A stretch of DNA of 22,387 bases from assembly GCA_910585455.1 (NCBI GenBank), contig CAJUEL010000063.1, positions 1-22,387 of the forward strand, read 5' to 3'. A model generated the notes under the pieces. That model was not told the origin of the DNA. It was given only the letters and a program-made list of their open reading frames with translations, and did no database searches. The stretch comes from an uncultured Eisenbergiella sp. Its GTDB lineage: Bacteria > Bacillota > Clostridia > Lachnospirales > Lachnospiraceae. Of the stretch, positions 1 to 8,064 are shown piece by piece; position 1 is the stretch's first letter; every line of letters starts with the position of its first letter. Both the position numbers and the translations under genes were made by a program.

Positions 1-82
1 GATGGATTGTAAGACTAAATTCAGCGGGGAGTGGAATTTAATTTTTCATTTAACAAAAATGAAAAAAATGGTATTTCATGTG

Positions 83-110
83 TTGCACGTCCGAAAAAGC
101 GTGGTATAAT
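83..110 (+). promoter_or_regulatory. Sigma-A-type promoter of glgP
   Basis: TTGCAC at 83-88 and a perfect TATAAT at 105-110 are separated by 16 bases. This gives a leader of about 55 nt before the glgP start at 172. The -35 is poor but the -10 is consensus. The longer open frame that runs back to base 31 crosses this promoter, which supports the later start. Confidence 0.7.
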
Positions 111-126
111 AAAGGTGCTACTGTGT

Positions 127-143
127 CCCTGCGCAGCGCAGGG
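127..143. repeat. 17-bp perfect dyad in the glgP leader
   Basis: CCCTGCGC-A-GCGCAGGG is a perfect inverted repeat centred on one A. It lies between the predicted transcription start and the glgP ribosome binding site. It could be a repressor operator or an mRNA hairpin (6-bp stem with a 5-nt loop). No second copy was noticed in the window. Confidence 0.45.
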
Positions 144-171
144 CATAGAAGGGAAATCGAGGAGGATAACA

Positions 172-2655
172 ATGATCAAGAAGGCATCAATCAAATTTGA
201 CAAAGAGCTGTTTAAGAAAAGCGTTCATGCCAATGTGAAGAATTTGTACCGCAAGACATTGGATGAGGCGACCCAGCAGCAGATCTTTCAGGCGGTATCC
301 TACGCCATCAAGGACGTTGTTGTGGATAACTGGATGACGACCCAGAAGGAGTATGAGAAACAGGACCCGAAGATGGTCTACTACATGTCCATGGAATTTC
401 TGATGGGACGTGCGCTGGGCAACAACATGGTCAACCTGCAGGCATACGAGGGCGTGAAGGAAGCGCTGGAGGAGCTTGGCGTGGACATCAACGTGGTAGA
501 GGACCAGGAGCCGGATCCCGCGCTGGGCAACGGCGGTCTGGGCAGACTGGCGGCATGCTTTCTGGATTCCCTGGCATCGCTGGGCTATGCGGCATACGGC
601 TGCGGCATCCGTTATCATTACGGATTGTTTAAGCAGGAGATCCGCGACGGCTTCCAGATCGAGGTGCCGGATAACTGGCTGGTGGACGGCTACCCCTTTG
701 AGCTGCGCCGCCCGGAATACGCCAAAGAGGTGAAGTTCGGCGGCTGGGTGAGCACCTATGTGGACAAGAACGGCCGCACCGTGTTCGAACAGAAGGACTA
801 TCAGTCCGTCAAGGCGATCCCCTATGACATGCCTATCGTCGGCTATGGCAACGGCATTGTGAACACCCTGCGCATCTGGGATGCAGAGCCGGTGGAGTGC
901 TTCCGTCTGGATTCCTTTGACAAGGGCGATTATCAGAAGGCGGTGGAGCAGCAGAATCTGGCGAAGAACATCGTGGAGGTGCTTTACCCCAACGATAACC
1001 ATTACGCCGGAAAGGAGCTGCGCTTAAAGCAGCAGTATTTCTTCATTTCCGCATCCGTGCAGGAGGCGGTCATGAAATATATGAGAAATCATGACGATAT
1101 CCGCAAGTTCCATGAGAAGGTTACATTCCAGTTAAACGACACCCATCCGACCGTGGCGATCGCGGAGCTGATGCGCGTGCTGATGGATGACTATCATCTT
1201 TCCTGGGATGAGGCATGGGAAGTGACCTCCAGGACCTGCGCGTATACCAACCATACAATCATGTCTGAGGCGCTGGAAAAATGGCCCATCGAGCTGTTCT
1301 CCAGACTGTTGCCCAGAGTGTACCAGATCGTGGAGGAGATCAACAGAAGATTCATCCTTCAGATCCAGCAGAAATATCCGAACAATCAGGAGAAAATCCG
1401 CAAGATGGCGATCATCTACGACGGTCAGGTCAAGATGGCGCATCTGGCGATCGCGTCCGGCTATTCCGTAAACGGCGTTGCCAGACTGCATACCGAAATT
1501 TTAAAGACGCAGGAGCTAAAGGACTTCTATGAGATGATGCCCGAGAAGTTCAACAACAAGACCAACGGCATTACCCAGAGAAGATTCCTGCTGCACGGCA
1601 ATCCGCTTTTGGCGGACTGGGTGACGGCGCATGTGGGCAACGACTGGATCACCGACCTGCCGAAGATTTCCGGACTGGCCGTTTATGCGGACGACGAGAA
1701 GGCGCAGAAGGAATTCATGAACATCAAGTACCAGAACAAGGTGCGCCTTGCGAAATATATTCTGGAGCACAACGGCGTGGAAGTGGATCCCCGTTCCATT
1801 TTCGATGTGCAGGTGAAGCGTCTGCACGAGTATAAGCGCCAGCTTTTGAACATCCTGCATGTGATGTATCTGTATAACGAGATCAAGGATCATCCGGATA
1901 TGGAATTTTATCCCAGAACCTTCATCTTCGGCGCGAAGGCATCCGCGGGCTATGTGAACGCGAAGCTGATCATCAAGCTGATCAATTCCGTTGCGGACGT
2001 GGTCAATAACGATCCCGTCGTAAACGGCAGAATCAAGGTGGTGTTCATTGAAAACTACCGCGTATCCAATGCGGAGTGGATTTTTGCGGCGGCGGATGTG
2101 TCCGAGCAGATCTCCACGGCGAGCAAGGAAGCTTCCGGAACCGGCAATATGAAATTCATGTTAAACGGCGCCCTGACGCTGGGCACGATGGACGGCGCGA
2201 ATGTGGAGATCGTGGAAGAGGTCGGCGAGGAGAACGCCTTCATCTTCGGCTTAAGCTCCGATCAGGTCATTCAGTATGAGAACTTCGGCGGCTACAATCC
2301 GATGGATATTTTCAACAATGATCAGGATATCCGCCGCGTGCTGATGCAGCTGATCAACGGAACCTACTCCCAGGATACGGAGCTGTTCCGCCCGCTGTAT
2401 AACTCCCTGCTCAACACCCAGAATACCTCCAAGGCGGATATGTATTTCATCCTGGCTGATTTCAAGGCATATGCGGAAGCGCAGCGCCGTGTGGAAGCCG
2501 CATACCGTGATGAAAAGGGCTGGGCGAAGAGCGCTATCTTAAATGTGGCGAAGTCCGGCAAGTTCACTTCCGACCGTACCATCCGGGAATACGTGGACGA
2601 AATCTGGCATCTTGACAAGGTGGAGCTGCCTAAGAAGGAAGTAAAGACAAAATAA
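172..2655 (+). CDS. glgP: Glycogen/alpha-glucan phosphorylase (GT35)
   Basis: This 827-aa protein matches the usual GT35 length (about 800-830 aa). It is expected to use phosphate to release glucose-1-phosphate from the non-reducing ends of glycogen or maltodextrin in the cytoplasm. The family PLP region is clear: EASGTGNMKFMLNGA places the Schiff-base lysine at about Lys661, followed by TMDGANVEI. The N-terminal signature YMSMEFLMGRALGNN, the EPDPALGNGGLGRLAACFLDS-type stretch and NDTHPTVAI are intact. The start at 172 is chosen because GAGGAGG at 159-165 sits about 6 bases upstream, and the frame upstream of it crosses the promoter. It stands alone, with no other glg gene nearby. Maltodextrin phosphorylase is an equally possible substrate-level name. 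Confidence 0.95.
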   Translation: MIKKASIKFDKELFKKSVHANVKNLYRKTLDEATQQQIFQAVSYAIKDVVVDNWMTTQKEYEKQDPKMVYYMSMEFLMGRALGNNMVNLQAYEGVKEALEELGVDINVVEDQEPDPALGNGGLGRLAACFLDSLASLGYAAYGCGIRYHYGLFKQEIRDGFQIEVPDNWLVDGYPFELRRPEYAKEVKFGGWVSTYVDKNGRTVFEQKDYQSVKAIPYDMPIVGYGNGIVNTLRIWDAEPVECFRLDSFDKGDYQKAVEQQNLAKNIVEVLYPNDNHYAGKELRLKQQYFFISASVQEAVMKYMRNHDDIRKFHEKVTFQLNDTHPTVAIAELMRVLMDDYHLSWDEAWEVTSRTCAYTNHTIMSEALEKWPIELFSRLLPRVYQIVEEINRRFILQIQQKYPNNQEKIRKMAIIYDGQVKMAHLAIASGYSVNGVARLHTEILKTQELKDFYEMMPEKFNNKTNGITQRRFLLHGNPLLADWVTAHVGNDWITDLPKISGLAVYADDEKAQKEFMNIKYQNKVRLAKYILEHNGVEVDPRSIFDVQVKRLHEYKRQLLNILHVMYLYNEIKDHPDMEFYPRTFIFGAKASAGYVNAKLIIKLINSVADVVNNDPVVNGRIKVVFIENYRVSNAEWIFAAADVSEQISTASKEASGTGNMKFMLNGALTLGTMDGANVEIVEEVGEENAFIFGLSSDQVIQYENFGGYNPMDIFNNDQDIRRVLMQLINGTYSQDTELFRPLYNSLLNTQNTSKADMYFILADFKAYAEAQRRVEAAYRDEKGWAKSAILNVAKSGKFTSDRTIREYVDEIWHLDKVELPKKEVKTK

Positions 2656-2716
2656 ACGTGACAGTTCGGAGCTGTCTGAACTGCTGCAAATAAGCAATTA
2701 AATGGCATAGCTGCGT

Positions 2717-2751
2717 GACAGCCGTCCGCTTTTGGAGAGCGGGCGGCTGTC
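2717..2751 (+). terminator. 14-bp stem hairpin after glgP, possible terminator
   Basis: GACAGCCGTCCGCT (2717-2730) pairs with AGCGGGCGGCTGTC (2738-2751) with one G-U wobble across a 7-nt loop. There is no downstream T-run (GTACTAAGG follows), so it may be an mRNA-protecting 3' hairpin, not an intrinsic terminator. A weaker CAGTTC/GAACTG pair (2662-2667 with 2678-2683) lies between it and the glgP stop. Confidence 0.45.
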
Positions 2752-2769
2752 GTACTAAGGAGACAGGTG

Positions 2770-2786
2770 TGAAAGTAAAACTTTCA
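2770..2786. promoter_or_regulatory. Operator-like inverted repeat upstream of GH42
   Basis: TGAAAGT-AAA-ACTTTCA is a perfect 7+7 inverted repeat about 45 bases upstream of the GH42 start. Its size and position fit a dimeric sugar-responsive regulator, but no regulator gene is adjacent. I could not place a convincing -35/-10 pair for GH42, so the gene may also be reached by readthrough from glgP. Confidence 0.4.
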
Positions 2787-2800
2787 TACGATTGCATTTG

Positions 2801-2818
2801 TGTCCGCCAAAGCGGACA
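2801..2818 (+). promoter_or_regulatory. GCCAAAGC leader hairpin abutting the GH42 ribosome binding site
   Basis: TGTCCGC-CAAA-GCGGACA forms a 7-bp perfect stem with a CAAA loop. Its 3' arm touches GGGGG (2819-2823), the Shine-Dalgarno sequence of the GH42 gene. The same apical GCCAAAGC sits in the same place in front of the kinase-TIR gene (7129-7148) and the GNAT gene (8629-8646). Confidence 0.5.
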
Positions 2819-2830
2819 GGGGGTATTAAG

Positions 2831-4837
2831 ATGAAAGCTTTTAACGGAATTCTGTACGGGGGAGACTACAACCCGAATCAATGGCCGAGGGAAATCTGGG
2901 CGGAGGATATGCGGATGTTTAAAAAGGCCCATATCAACAGCGCCACAGTCAACGTTTTTTCCTGGGCAAAAATTCAGCCCGCCGAGGACCGGTATGATTT
3001 TTCCGAGCTGGATGATATCATCGATATGCTCAGCAAAGAAAATTATGATATCGTGCTGGCGACCGCGACCGGCGCGCTTCCGGCGTGGATGGCGGCAAAA
3101 TATCCGGAGGTGGAGCGGACCGACTATGAAGGGCGGCGCCACAAATTCGGACAGAGGCATAACGCCTGTCCCAATTCCCCGGTATTTCAGAAATATTCCA
3201 AAGCGCTGGCGGGAGAGCTGGCAAAGCGCTATGGCGGCAATCCCCATGTGAAGTGCTGGCATGTCAGCAATGAATACGGCGGGGAGTGCTATTGTGAAAA
3301 CTGTGAAAAGGCGTTCCGGGAATGGCTGAAGAAAAAGTATAAAACGCTGGATGCCGTGAATCAGGCCTGGAATACGGAGTTTTGGGGACATACTCTCTAT
3401 GATTGGGACGAGATTGTCCTGCCCAATGCCCTGGGAGAGGGCATTGGATATGACAAGACGGCTTTCGCGGGACTTTCCATTGATTACAGGCGCTTTAATT
3501 CGGATGGCATGCTGGAGAATTTCAAGGCCGAGCGGGACGCGATCCGGGAATATGACAAAGAGACGCCGATCACCACAAATCTGATGGGAACCTATAAGGG
3601 GCTGGATTATTTTAAATGGGCAAAGGAAATGGACCTGGTGTCCTGGGACAATTATCCCAGCTACAATACGCCCTGGAGCCAGGTCGCCATGTGCCATGAT
3701 CTGATGCGCGGTCTAAAGGATGCGCCCTTCATGCTCATGGAACAGACGCCCAGCCAACAGAACTGGCAGGCATACAATTCCTTAAAGCGCCCGGGACAGA
3801 TGCGCGCGCAGAGCTACCAGACTGTGGCGCATGGGGCGGATACCATCCAGTTTTTCCAGCTCCGCAGAAGCGCAGGCGCGTGTGAGAAATTTCACGGTGC
3901 GGTGATCGCCCATGTGGGGACGGAAAATACGCGGGTGTTCCGCGAGGTGGCACAGCTGGGCGCTGAGCTGGAAACGCTGGGCAATGTCGTGCCTGGAAGC
4001 GTAAACGAAGCGCAGGTCGGCATCATATTTGACTGGGATAACTACTGGGCGCTGGAGTATACCAGCGGTCCTTCCATCGATCTTACCTATGTGAAGCATA
4101 TTCATGAGTACTACCGGTATTTTTATGATAAAAATATTGCGGTGAACATGATTCCCTGGGATGCGGATTTCGGAAAATACAGCCTGATCGTCGCGCCGGT
4201 GCTGTATATGGTAAAGGAAGGCATGGCGCAGGCGCTGGAAGCTTTTGTGGAAAACGGCGGCACGCTGGTGCTCACCTATATGAGCGGCATCGTCGGTCAG
4301 TCCGATAACGTGCATCTGGGCGGATATCCGGGACCCCTGCGGAAGCTTGCCGGCATCTGGGCGGAGGAAATTGACGCGCTGGCGCCGGAGCAGTTTAACG
4401 AGGTGGAAATGGCGTCCGGCGAAACCTGGTGCTGTGGGCTCGTGTGCGACCTGATGCACCTGGAAGGGGCGGAAAGCCTTGGCGCATACAAAGCGGATTT
4501 CTATCGGGGCATGCCCGCCGTGACAAAAAACCGTTTCGGCAAAGGGCAGGTATACTATGTGGGCACCCGCCTGGAGGAGCAGGGCCTTGCCAGCGTTCTG
4601 GACATGGTGGCGGCGGATGCGAAGGTGGAAAGCGTCGTTTCCGGCGGCGAAGGATTGGAAATCGTCTGCAGGAGGGCGAAGGAAGGGAAGCTTTTCTTTG
4701 TGATGAATTTCGGCGATAAAGAACGGAAACTGCCGGAGTGCTTCTATCAGCAGAAGGACCTGCTGACCGGGGAAACCGTGTCGGAGGATACTGTGCTGAA
4801 GAAATATGACGTGTATATTTTTCAGATGAACGCATGA
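2831..4837 (+). CDS. GH42 beta-galactosidase
   Basis: The 668-aa product opens with the GH42 hallmark LYGGDYNPNQWP. It is expected to hydrolyse terminal beta-galactosides (oligosaccharide scale) in the cytoplasm, as no signal peptide is visible. The acid/base glutamate is Glu148 in WHVSNEYG and the nucleophile is Glu304 in MLMEQTPS. The four-cysteine zinc cluster known from Thermus GH42 is present: Cys113 (NACPNS) and Cys153/155/158 (ECYCENC). The order is a TIM barrel (about 1-390), a trimerisation domain (about 390-600) and a small beta domain at the end. An upstream in-frame ATG exists at 2792, but the start at 2831 has GGGGG at 2819-2823 with 7-nt spacing, and the family signature begins there. 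Some GH42 enzymes prefer arabinogalacto-oligosaccharides; the GH51 gene in the window would fit such a diet. Confidence 0.93.
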   Translation: MKAFNGILYGGDYNPNQWPREIWAEDMRMFKKAHINSATVNVFSWAKIQPAEDRYDFSELDDIIDMLSKENYDIVLATATGALPAWMAAKYPEVERTDYEGRRHKFGQRHNACPNSPVFQKYSKALAGELAKRYGGNPHVKCWHVSNEYGGECYCENCEKAFREWLKKKYKTLDAVNQAWNTEFWGHTLYDWDEIVLPNALGEGIGYDKTAFAGLSIDYRRFNSDGMLENFKAERDAIREYDKETPITTNLMGTYKGLDYFKWAKEMDLVSWDNYPSYNTPWSQVAMCHDLMRGLKDAPFMLMEQTPSQQNWQAYNSLKRPGQMRAQSYQTVAHGADTIQFFQLRRSAGACEKFHGAVIAHVGTENTRVFREVAQLGAELETLGNVVPGSVNEAQVGIIFDWDNYWALEYTSGPSIDLTYVKHIHEYYRYFYDKNIAVNMIPWDADFGKYSLIVAPVLYMVKEGMAQALEAFVENGGTLVLTYMSGIVGQSDNVHLGGYPGPLRKLAGIWAEEIDALAPEQFNEVEMASGETWCCGLVCDLMHLEGAESLGAYKADFYRGMPAVTKNRFGKGQVYYVGTRLEEQGLASVLDMVAADAKVESVVSGGEGLEIVCRRAKEGKLFFVMNFGDKERKLPECFYQQKDLLTGETVSEDTVLKKYDVYIFQMNA

Positions 4838-4850
4838 TACAGGAAGCGAT

Positions 4851-4891
4851 AAAAGGACCGCCACACCCCTTGCGGGTATGGCGGTCCTTTT
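4851..4891. terminator. Bidirectional intrinsic terminator between GH42 and the kinase-TIR gene
   Basis: AAAAGGACCGCCA (4851-4863) pairs perfectly with TGGCGGTCCTTTT (4879-4891), with A-run and T-run on opposite sides. It can stop transcription from both the + strand GH42 gene and the - strand kinase-TIR gene, whose stop codon is at 4979. Confidence 0.88.
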
Positions 4892-4978
4892 CATGATACT
4901 CTTTGTTCGGGAAGGCTTGCACGATGAGGCGCTGTGAATTCGCGCAGGAGAATCCACAGCTGCCACACGCATGCCCTG

Positions 4979-7117
4979 TCAGACTGTATTGCCGTTGCCG
5001 TTGATGATGTAAAGCAGCTTGTCGTTAAAATGCTTTTGGCTCAGCTCTGCCGGGGGCGGGCATACGCCGGGCGGGTCGATCGGAACCGGCTCAATACACT
5101 CTACGCCCTTGTTCGTCATGGCATATCTCCATTCCGCCTCTACCCATTTGGATTCCCGGGCGAACTGTGACCAGAACAGGAATAGAATATCCCGCTTTTC
5201 AATCTCCTGATACAGGGCCTTTTCCCAGTCGTCACCGCTGCGCAGGCTTTCCACATCGAAGAAAATATCCATTTCGGGCCGCGCCTTTTTCATGCCCTGA
5301 ATGATGGCCGCTACCCGGTGCCTGTCCTGGCTGGCATAGGAGATGAACGCCGAAAGGACATCCTCCCGGGCGACCTTTACCTTCTGCTCAAAGAGAGAAA
5401 AGCATTTCGCGATGAATTTCAGCTTCGTGGCGATCAGGTCATTTATGTAAACCGATGCGGTGAAAAGGATCTGCCGCTTTTTGTAGTCCTCCGGAAGCAT
5501 GACCGGGAAGCTGAAATTCAGGTATCCGCCTTGCCATTCCTGTTCTTCCTCGTTGTCCTCAATTTCGATATCCGGAGAGGAAAGGACGATCCGGACGGAT
5601 GCTCCTTCTGCCACCTTGAAAATGCCGGATCGGGTTTCCTTCACCGGCGCTTCCGCTTCGGCGATCAGCTCGTCCACCACATGGCGGAAGGATTCCTCGT
5701 ACATGGCGATCTCGATCATGGTGTAATCGCCCTTTAAGAAGGTTTTGGGGGCGACCGCGGAAAACTGTACTTTTTTTAAATCGACGCTGCCTCCTGCCTG
5801 CGGGGCGGCGGCAGGCTCTGTAAAGGGCGGCGCAGTCATGGACGGAAGCGACGCGGCTGCTGCGGGTGGCGGGGCAGCCGCCGTCATGGATGGACCCGGC
5901 GCAGCAGCCGTGGGTGAAGGAGCGGTCGCTGCCATGGGCGGCACGGGAGCCGCTGCCGGGGCGGCAGCCAGCGGAAAGTCTCCTGCCTGCGGGTCATCCG
6001 CGCTGGCACCGCATTTCACGCAGAAATTGCCTCCAGCCGGGATGGCGGCGCCGCAGATGATGCAGAATTTCCGAACCGGTTTTTGAGGGCGTTTTGGAAT
6101 GGCAGGCTCTGTTTGCGGTTTTTCCTCTGCCGGAGGAACGGGAACAACGGGCTTGCGGCTTTCCGGCGGAAGGGTATCAAAAACGCCTTGGCTGCCCACA
6201 CCGCATTCCTGTGCTTCCCGATAGAGCAGCTGCAGTCTTTCTCTTAAATCCTCAAAGGCTTGAAACCTGTTTTCCATCTCATATGCGCAGGCGGTTTTCA
6301 GCACCTGGTCAAGCTTTGGTGAAAGCCGCGTATCCCTGTAAGCGATTGAGGGAAGGGGCGTTCCGGCCAGCCGTTTATAGATCGCCAGCTCTTCCTCTCC
6401 GTTTTGGGCAAAGGGAATCCGGTTTTCATTGAAAAGGCTATACAGAAGGACGCCGGCAGAATAAATATCCGATTGTTCCCCGCATATGCCCCTTTGATAT
6501 ACTTCGGGAGCCATGTAAGCGAGCGTTCCCCGCATATGGCGGTTGCGCTTTAAATCCGATAAAAAGAGAGATGCGCCAAAATCACCGATTTTCAGGCTTC
6601 CATTTGCGTCCACAAACAGATTTTTCGGCTGCACATCGAGCTGGGCGACGCCTGCCTGCCGGCAGGCGATGAGCCCGTCGCACAGCTGGATCGCCAGCCT
6701 GAGAATATCGTTGACAGCCGGCGGCTGCATGGACCAGAACAGGGTCAGGGGCGTCAGATATTCCTCCAGAAGATAAACGATTCTGCTGCGTCCTTCCGTT
6801 TTTTCCTCGCAGTCATACAGCTGCACGGTCTGTGCCGCCCCGGAAAGCGCCTGCATGACCGCGATCTCATACAGGACGTTCTGGTATTGCGCTACATCCT
6901 CTCCACACACAATTTCCTTTAAGGCATAGGTTTTTTCACCACTGATTTTGTAGACGGAGCCTGTGGAGCCCTGTCCGGTTTTTTCGACGTTTCCCAGCGC
7001 GGCAAATCTGGCGGGTATCCCGTTTACCGCGTCCGCATTCGCTTCCCGGCAAAACGGGCATTGGGCGGATTGCTCTGCGTCATAAAAGTGTCCGTTGCTG
7101 CATTTGGTTATTTTCAT
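4979..7117 (-). CDS. Zinc ribbon-Ser/Thr kinase-zinc ribbon-TIR fusion protein
   Basis: A 712-aa multidomain protein. Residues 1-25 carry a CxxxH...CPFC zinc-binding head (Cys6, His10, Cys20, Cys23). Residues about 43-295 are a Hanks-type kinase fold: glycine loop GQGSTGSVYK (48-57), Lys67 in YALKE, helix-C Glu84, DFG Asp179, APE 203-205. The catalytic loop reads QLDVQPKN, so Asp161 and Asn166 are kept but His-Arg is Gln-Leu and the usual loop lysine is Gln163. A second ribbon (Cys352/355/366/369) is followed by an Ala/Pro-rich linker (about 381-442). A beta-rich region (about 445-580) leads to a TIR domain (about 586-705) with AFISYASQD and FFDVESLRSGDDWEKAL. Glu632 aligns with the catalytic glutamate of NAD-cleaving TIRs such as SARM1. 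No membrane segment is seen, so it should be cytosolic. GGAGA lies 6 bases before the start. Signalling or abortive-infection defence is inference; NADase activity is unproven. Confidence 0.9.
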   Translation of the reverse strand: MKITKCSNGHFYDAEQSAQCPFCREANADAVNGIPARFAALGNVEKTGQGSTGSVYKISGEKTYALKEIVCGEDVAQYQNVLYEIAVMQALSGAAQTVQLYDCEEKTEGRSRIVYLLEEYLTPLTLFWSMQPPAVNDILRLAIQLCDGLIACRQAGVAQLDVQPKNLFVDANGSLKIGDFGASLFLSDLKRNRHMRGTLAYMAPEVYQRGICGEQSDIYSAGVLLYSLFNENRIPFAQNGEEELAIYKRLAGTPLPSIAYRDTRLSPKLDQVLKTACAYEMENRFQAFEDLRERLQLLYREAQECGVGSQGVFDTLPPESRKPVVPVPPAEEKPQTEPAIPKRPQKPVRKFCIICGAAIPAGGNFCVKCGASADDPQAGDFPLAAAPAAAPVPPMAATAPSPTAAAPGPSMTAAAPPPAAAASLPSMTAPPFTEPAAAPQAGGSVDLKKVQFSAVAPKTFLKGDYTMIEIAMYEESFRHVVDELIAEAEAPVKETRSGIFKVAEGASVRIVLSSPDIEIEDNEEEQEWQGGYLNFSFPVMLPEDYKKRQILFTASVYINDLIATKLKFIAKCFSLFEQKVKVAREDVLSAFISYASQDRHRVAAIIQGMKKARPEMDIFFDVESLRSGDDWEKALYQEIEKRDILFLFWSQFARESKWVEAEWRYAMTNKGVECIEPVPIDPPGVCPPPAELSQKHFNDKLLYIINGNGNTV

Positions 7118-7128
7118 AAGTGATCTCC

Positions 7129-7148
7129 ATGTGCGCTTTGGCGCGCAT
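7129..7148 (-). promoter_or_regulatory. GCCAAAGC leader hairpin of the kinase-TIR gene
   Basis: On the - strand, ATGCGCGC-CAAA-GCGCACAT folds with one C-A mismatch. Its 3' arm abuts the GGAGA ribosome binding site (7124-7128). The 12-nt tip GCGCCAAAGCGC is identical to that before the GNAT gene at 8616, and both are preceded by AATTGAC further upstream. Confidence 0.55.
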
Positions 7149-7178
7149 ACCAGTCAATTGTTCTTTTAAACTTATATC

Positions 7179-7219
7179 ATTATATCACTTTCGGATTCTT
7201 CTTACCATTAAAATATAGG
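7179..7219 (-). promoter_or_regulatory. Promoter of the kinase-TIR gene, 41-bp repeat copy A
   Basis: On the - strand, TATAAT (7179-7184) is preceded by a 17-base spacer and TGGTAA (7202-7207). The whole 41-bp block matches 9237-9277 at 37 of 41 positions, including both promoter hexamers. The leader to the ATG at 7117 is about 55 nt and contains the GCCAAAGC hairpin. Confidence 0.6.
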
Positions 7220-7250
7220 GGGCCTGGGAATTCAAAATTTCAATTCTCCA

Positions 7251-7279
7251 TTGTTTTTATATGCGCTTTTTTGTATAAT
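7251..7279 (+). promoter_or_regulatory. Promoter of the PIN toxin operon
   Basis: TTGTTT at 7251-7256, a 17-base spacer and perfect TATAAT at 7274-7279 lie 35 bases before the predicted GTG start. It is divergent from the kinase-TIR promoter in the same 196-bp intergenic region. The region holds no other gene. Confidence 0.65.
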
Positions 7280-7313
7280 CTACTTATAAAGATGCCTGAT
7301 GGAGGTGGTAGAT

Positions 7314-7790
7314 GTGGGGAAATTAAAAGTTTATCTGGATACTTCGGTAATCAGTCACTTGCTTCAGGAGGATGTGCCGGAAAAAATGGCTGATACCAGA
7401 CAATTATGGGAAATGTTTCGTACAGGAAAGTATGAGGTATATCTTTCCACAGTGACACTTGAAGAACTAAAAGGATGTTCAGAACCAAAGCAGAGTCAGC
7501 TTTTCGATTATTTGGGACTTATTGAGTATACCCTCGTTCAAGTCGATGATAATGTTGCAGATATTGCAGAGCAAATTATTGAAATGGGTATACTGACAAA
7601 GAAAAGCTATGACGATTGCCAACATATTGGAGCTGCTATTGTTAGTGAATGTGATTGTATTATATCATGGAATTTTAAGCATATTGTAAATATTAAAACA
7701 ATAAGAGGAATACGGGCAATTACTAATCTGAAAGGCCATAAACCAATTGAGATTCTGAATCCCTCTGTGTTGTTAGAAAGTGAGGAATGA
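7314..7790 (+). CDS. PIN-domain protein, probable toxin nuclease
   Basis: A 158-aa single-domain PIN fold, the usual size for VapC-like RNases. The conserved acids expected to hold Mg2+ are visible: Asp9 in VYLDTS, Glu50/51 in TLEELKG, Asp100/101 in KSYDDCQHI, and Asp114 in ECDCIISWNFKHI. The SWNFKHI block is typical of PIN proteins. The GTG at 7314 is taken as the start because GGAGGTGG (7301-7308) sits 5 bases upstream; the in-frame ATG at 7299 precedes this SD and has none of its own. The gene is AT-rich compared with its neighbours, suggesting recent acquisition. A small gene follows 2 bases after its stop, a toxin-antitoxin layout with the toxin first. The target RNA cannot be read from sequence. 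Confidence 0.85.
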   Translation: MGKLKVYLDTSVISHLLQEDVPEKMADTRQLWEMFRTGKYEVYLSTVTLEELKGCSEPKQSQLFDYLGLIEYTLVQVDDNVADIAEQIIEMGILTKKSYDDCQHIGAAIVSECDCIISWNFKHIVNIKTIRGIRAITNLKGHKPIEILNPSVLLESEE

Positions 7791-7792
7791 TT

Positions 7793-7966
7793 ATGAACAA
7801 ACCAGTTTTAAGTTCTGATTTTACTATTGAAGATATTCATAAATTAAGAGAATATAACTACTATCTGACGAAAGATATGAGCCGACAGGAGCGAATAGAT
7901 TATTATAATATACACGGTATGGAAATTCACAAAGAGATACAAGCCAGAAAATTACAGAAAATATGA
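7793..7966 (+). CDS. Small protein partnered with the PIN toxin, candidate antitoxin
   Basis: A 57-aa ORF starting 2 bases after the PIN stop codon. GAGGA (7782-7786), inside the end of the PIN gene, provides an SD with 6-base spacing to ATG 7793; an alternative ATG at 7787 overlaps that stop but has no SD room. The product is charged and helical looking: it contains DFTIEDIHKLREYNYYLTKD, then SRQERIDYYN, then a Lys/Arg-rich tail. There are no cysteines, no membrane segment and no obvious DNA-binding motif. Close coupling to a PIN gene suggests an antitoxin or stabilising partner; this is inferred from position. Base composition matches the PIN gene. Confidence 0.8.
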   Translation: MNKPVLSSDFTIEDIHKLREYNYYLTKDMSRQERIDYYNIHGMEIHKEIQARKLQKI

Positions 7967-8064
7967 GAATGGGCTTACATCAGTGGCGGCTGGTATATAG
8001 CGGTTTTCCAGCGTGGAGGGTTCAATGCCGAATTTTCAACAGGTTTGCGTTTATTTGCCGTTGC

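Noticed and set aside
2630..3697. 355-aa open frame on the - strand opposite GH42
   Set aside because: It lies over the GH42 gene, has no family motif, and starts without an SD. It is a shadow produced by the coding bias of the real gene.
3782..4972. 396-aa open frame on the - strand opposite the end of GH42
   Set aside because: It crosses the bidirectional terminator and has no motif. Shadow frame.
5745..6086. 113-aa Ala/Gly-rich frame on the + strand
   Set aside because: It is the antisense of the Ala/Pro linker of the kinase-TIR gene; its low complexity explains the open frame.
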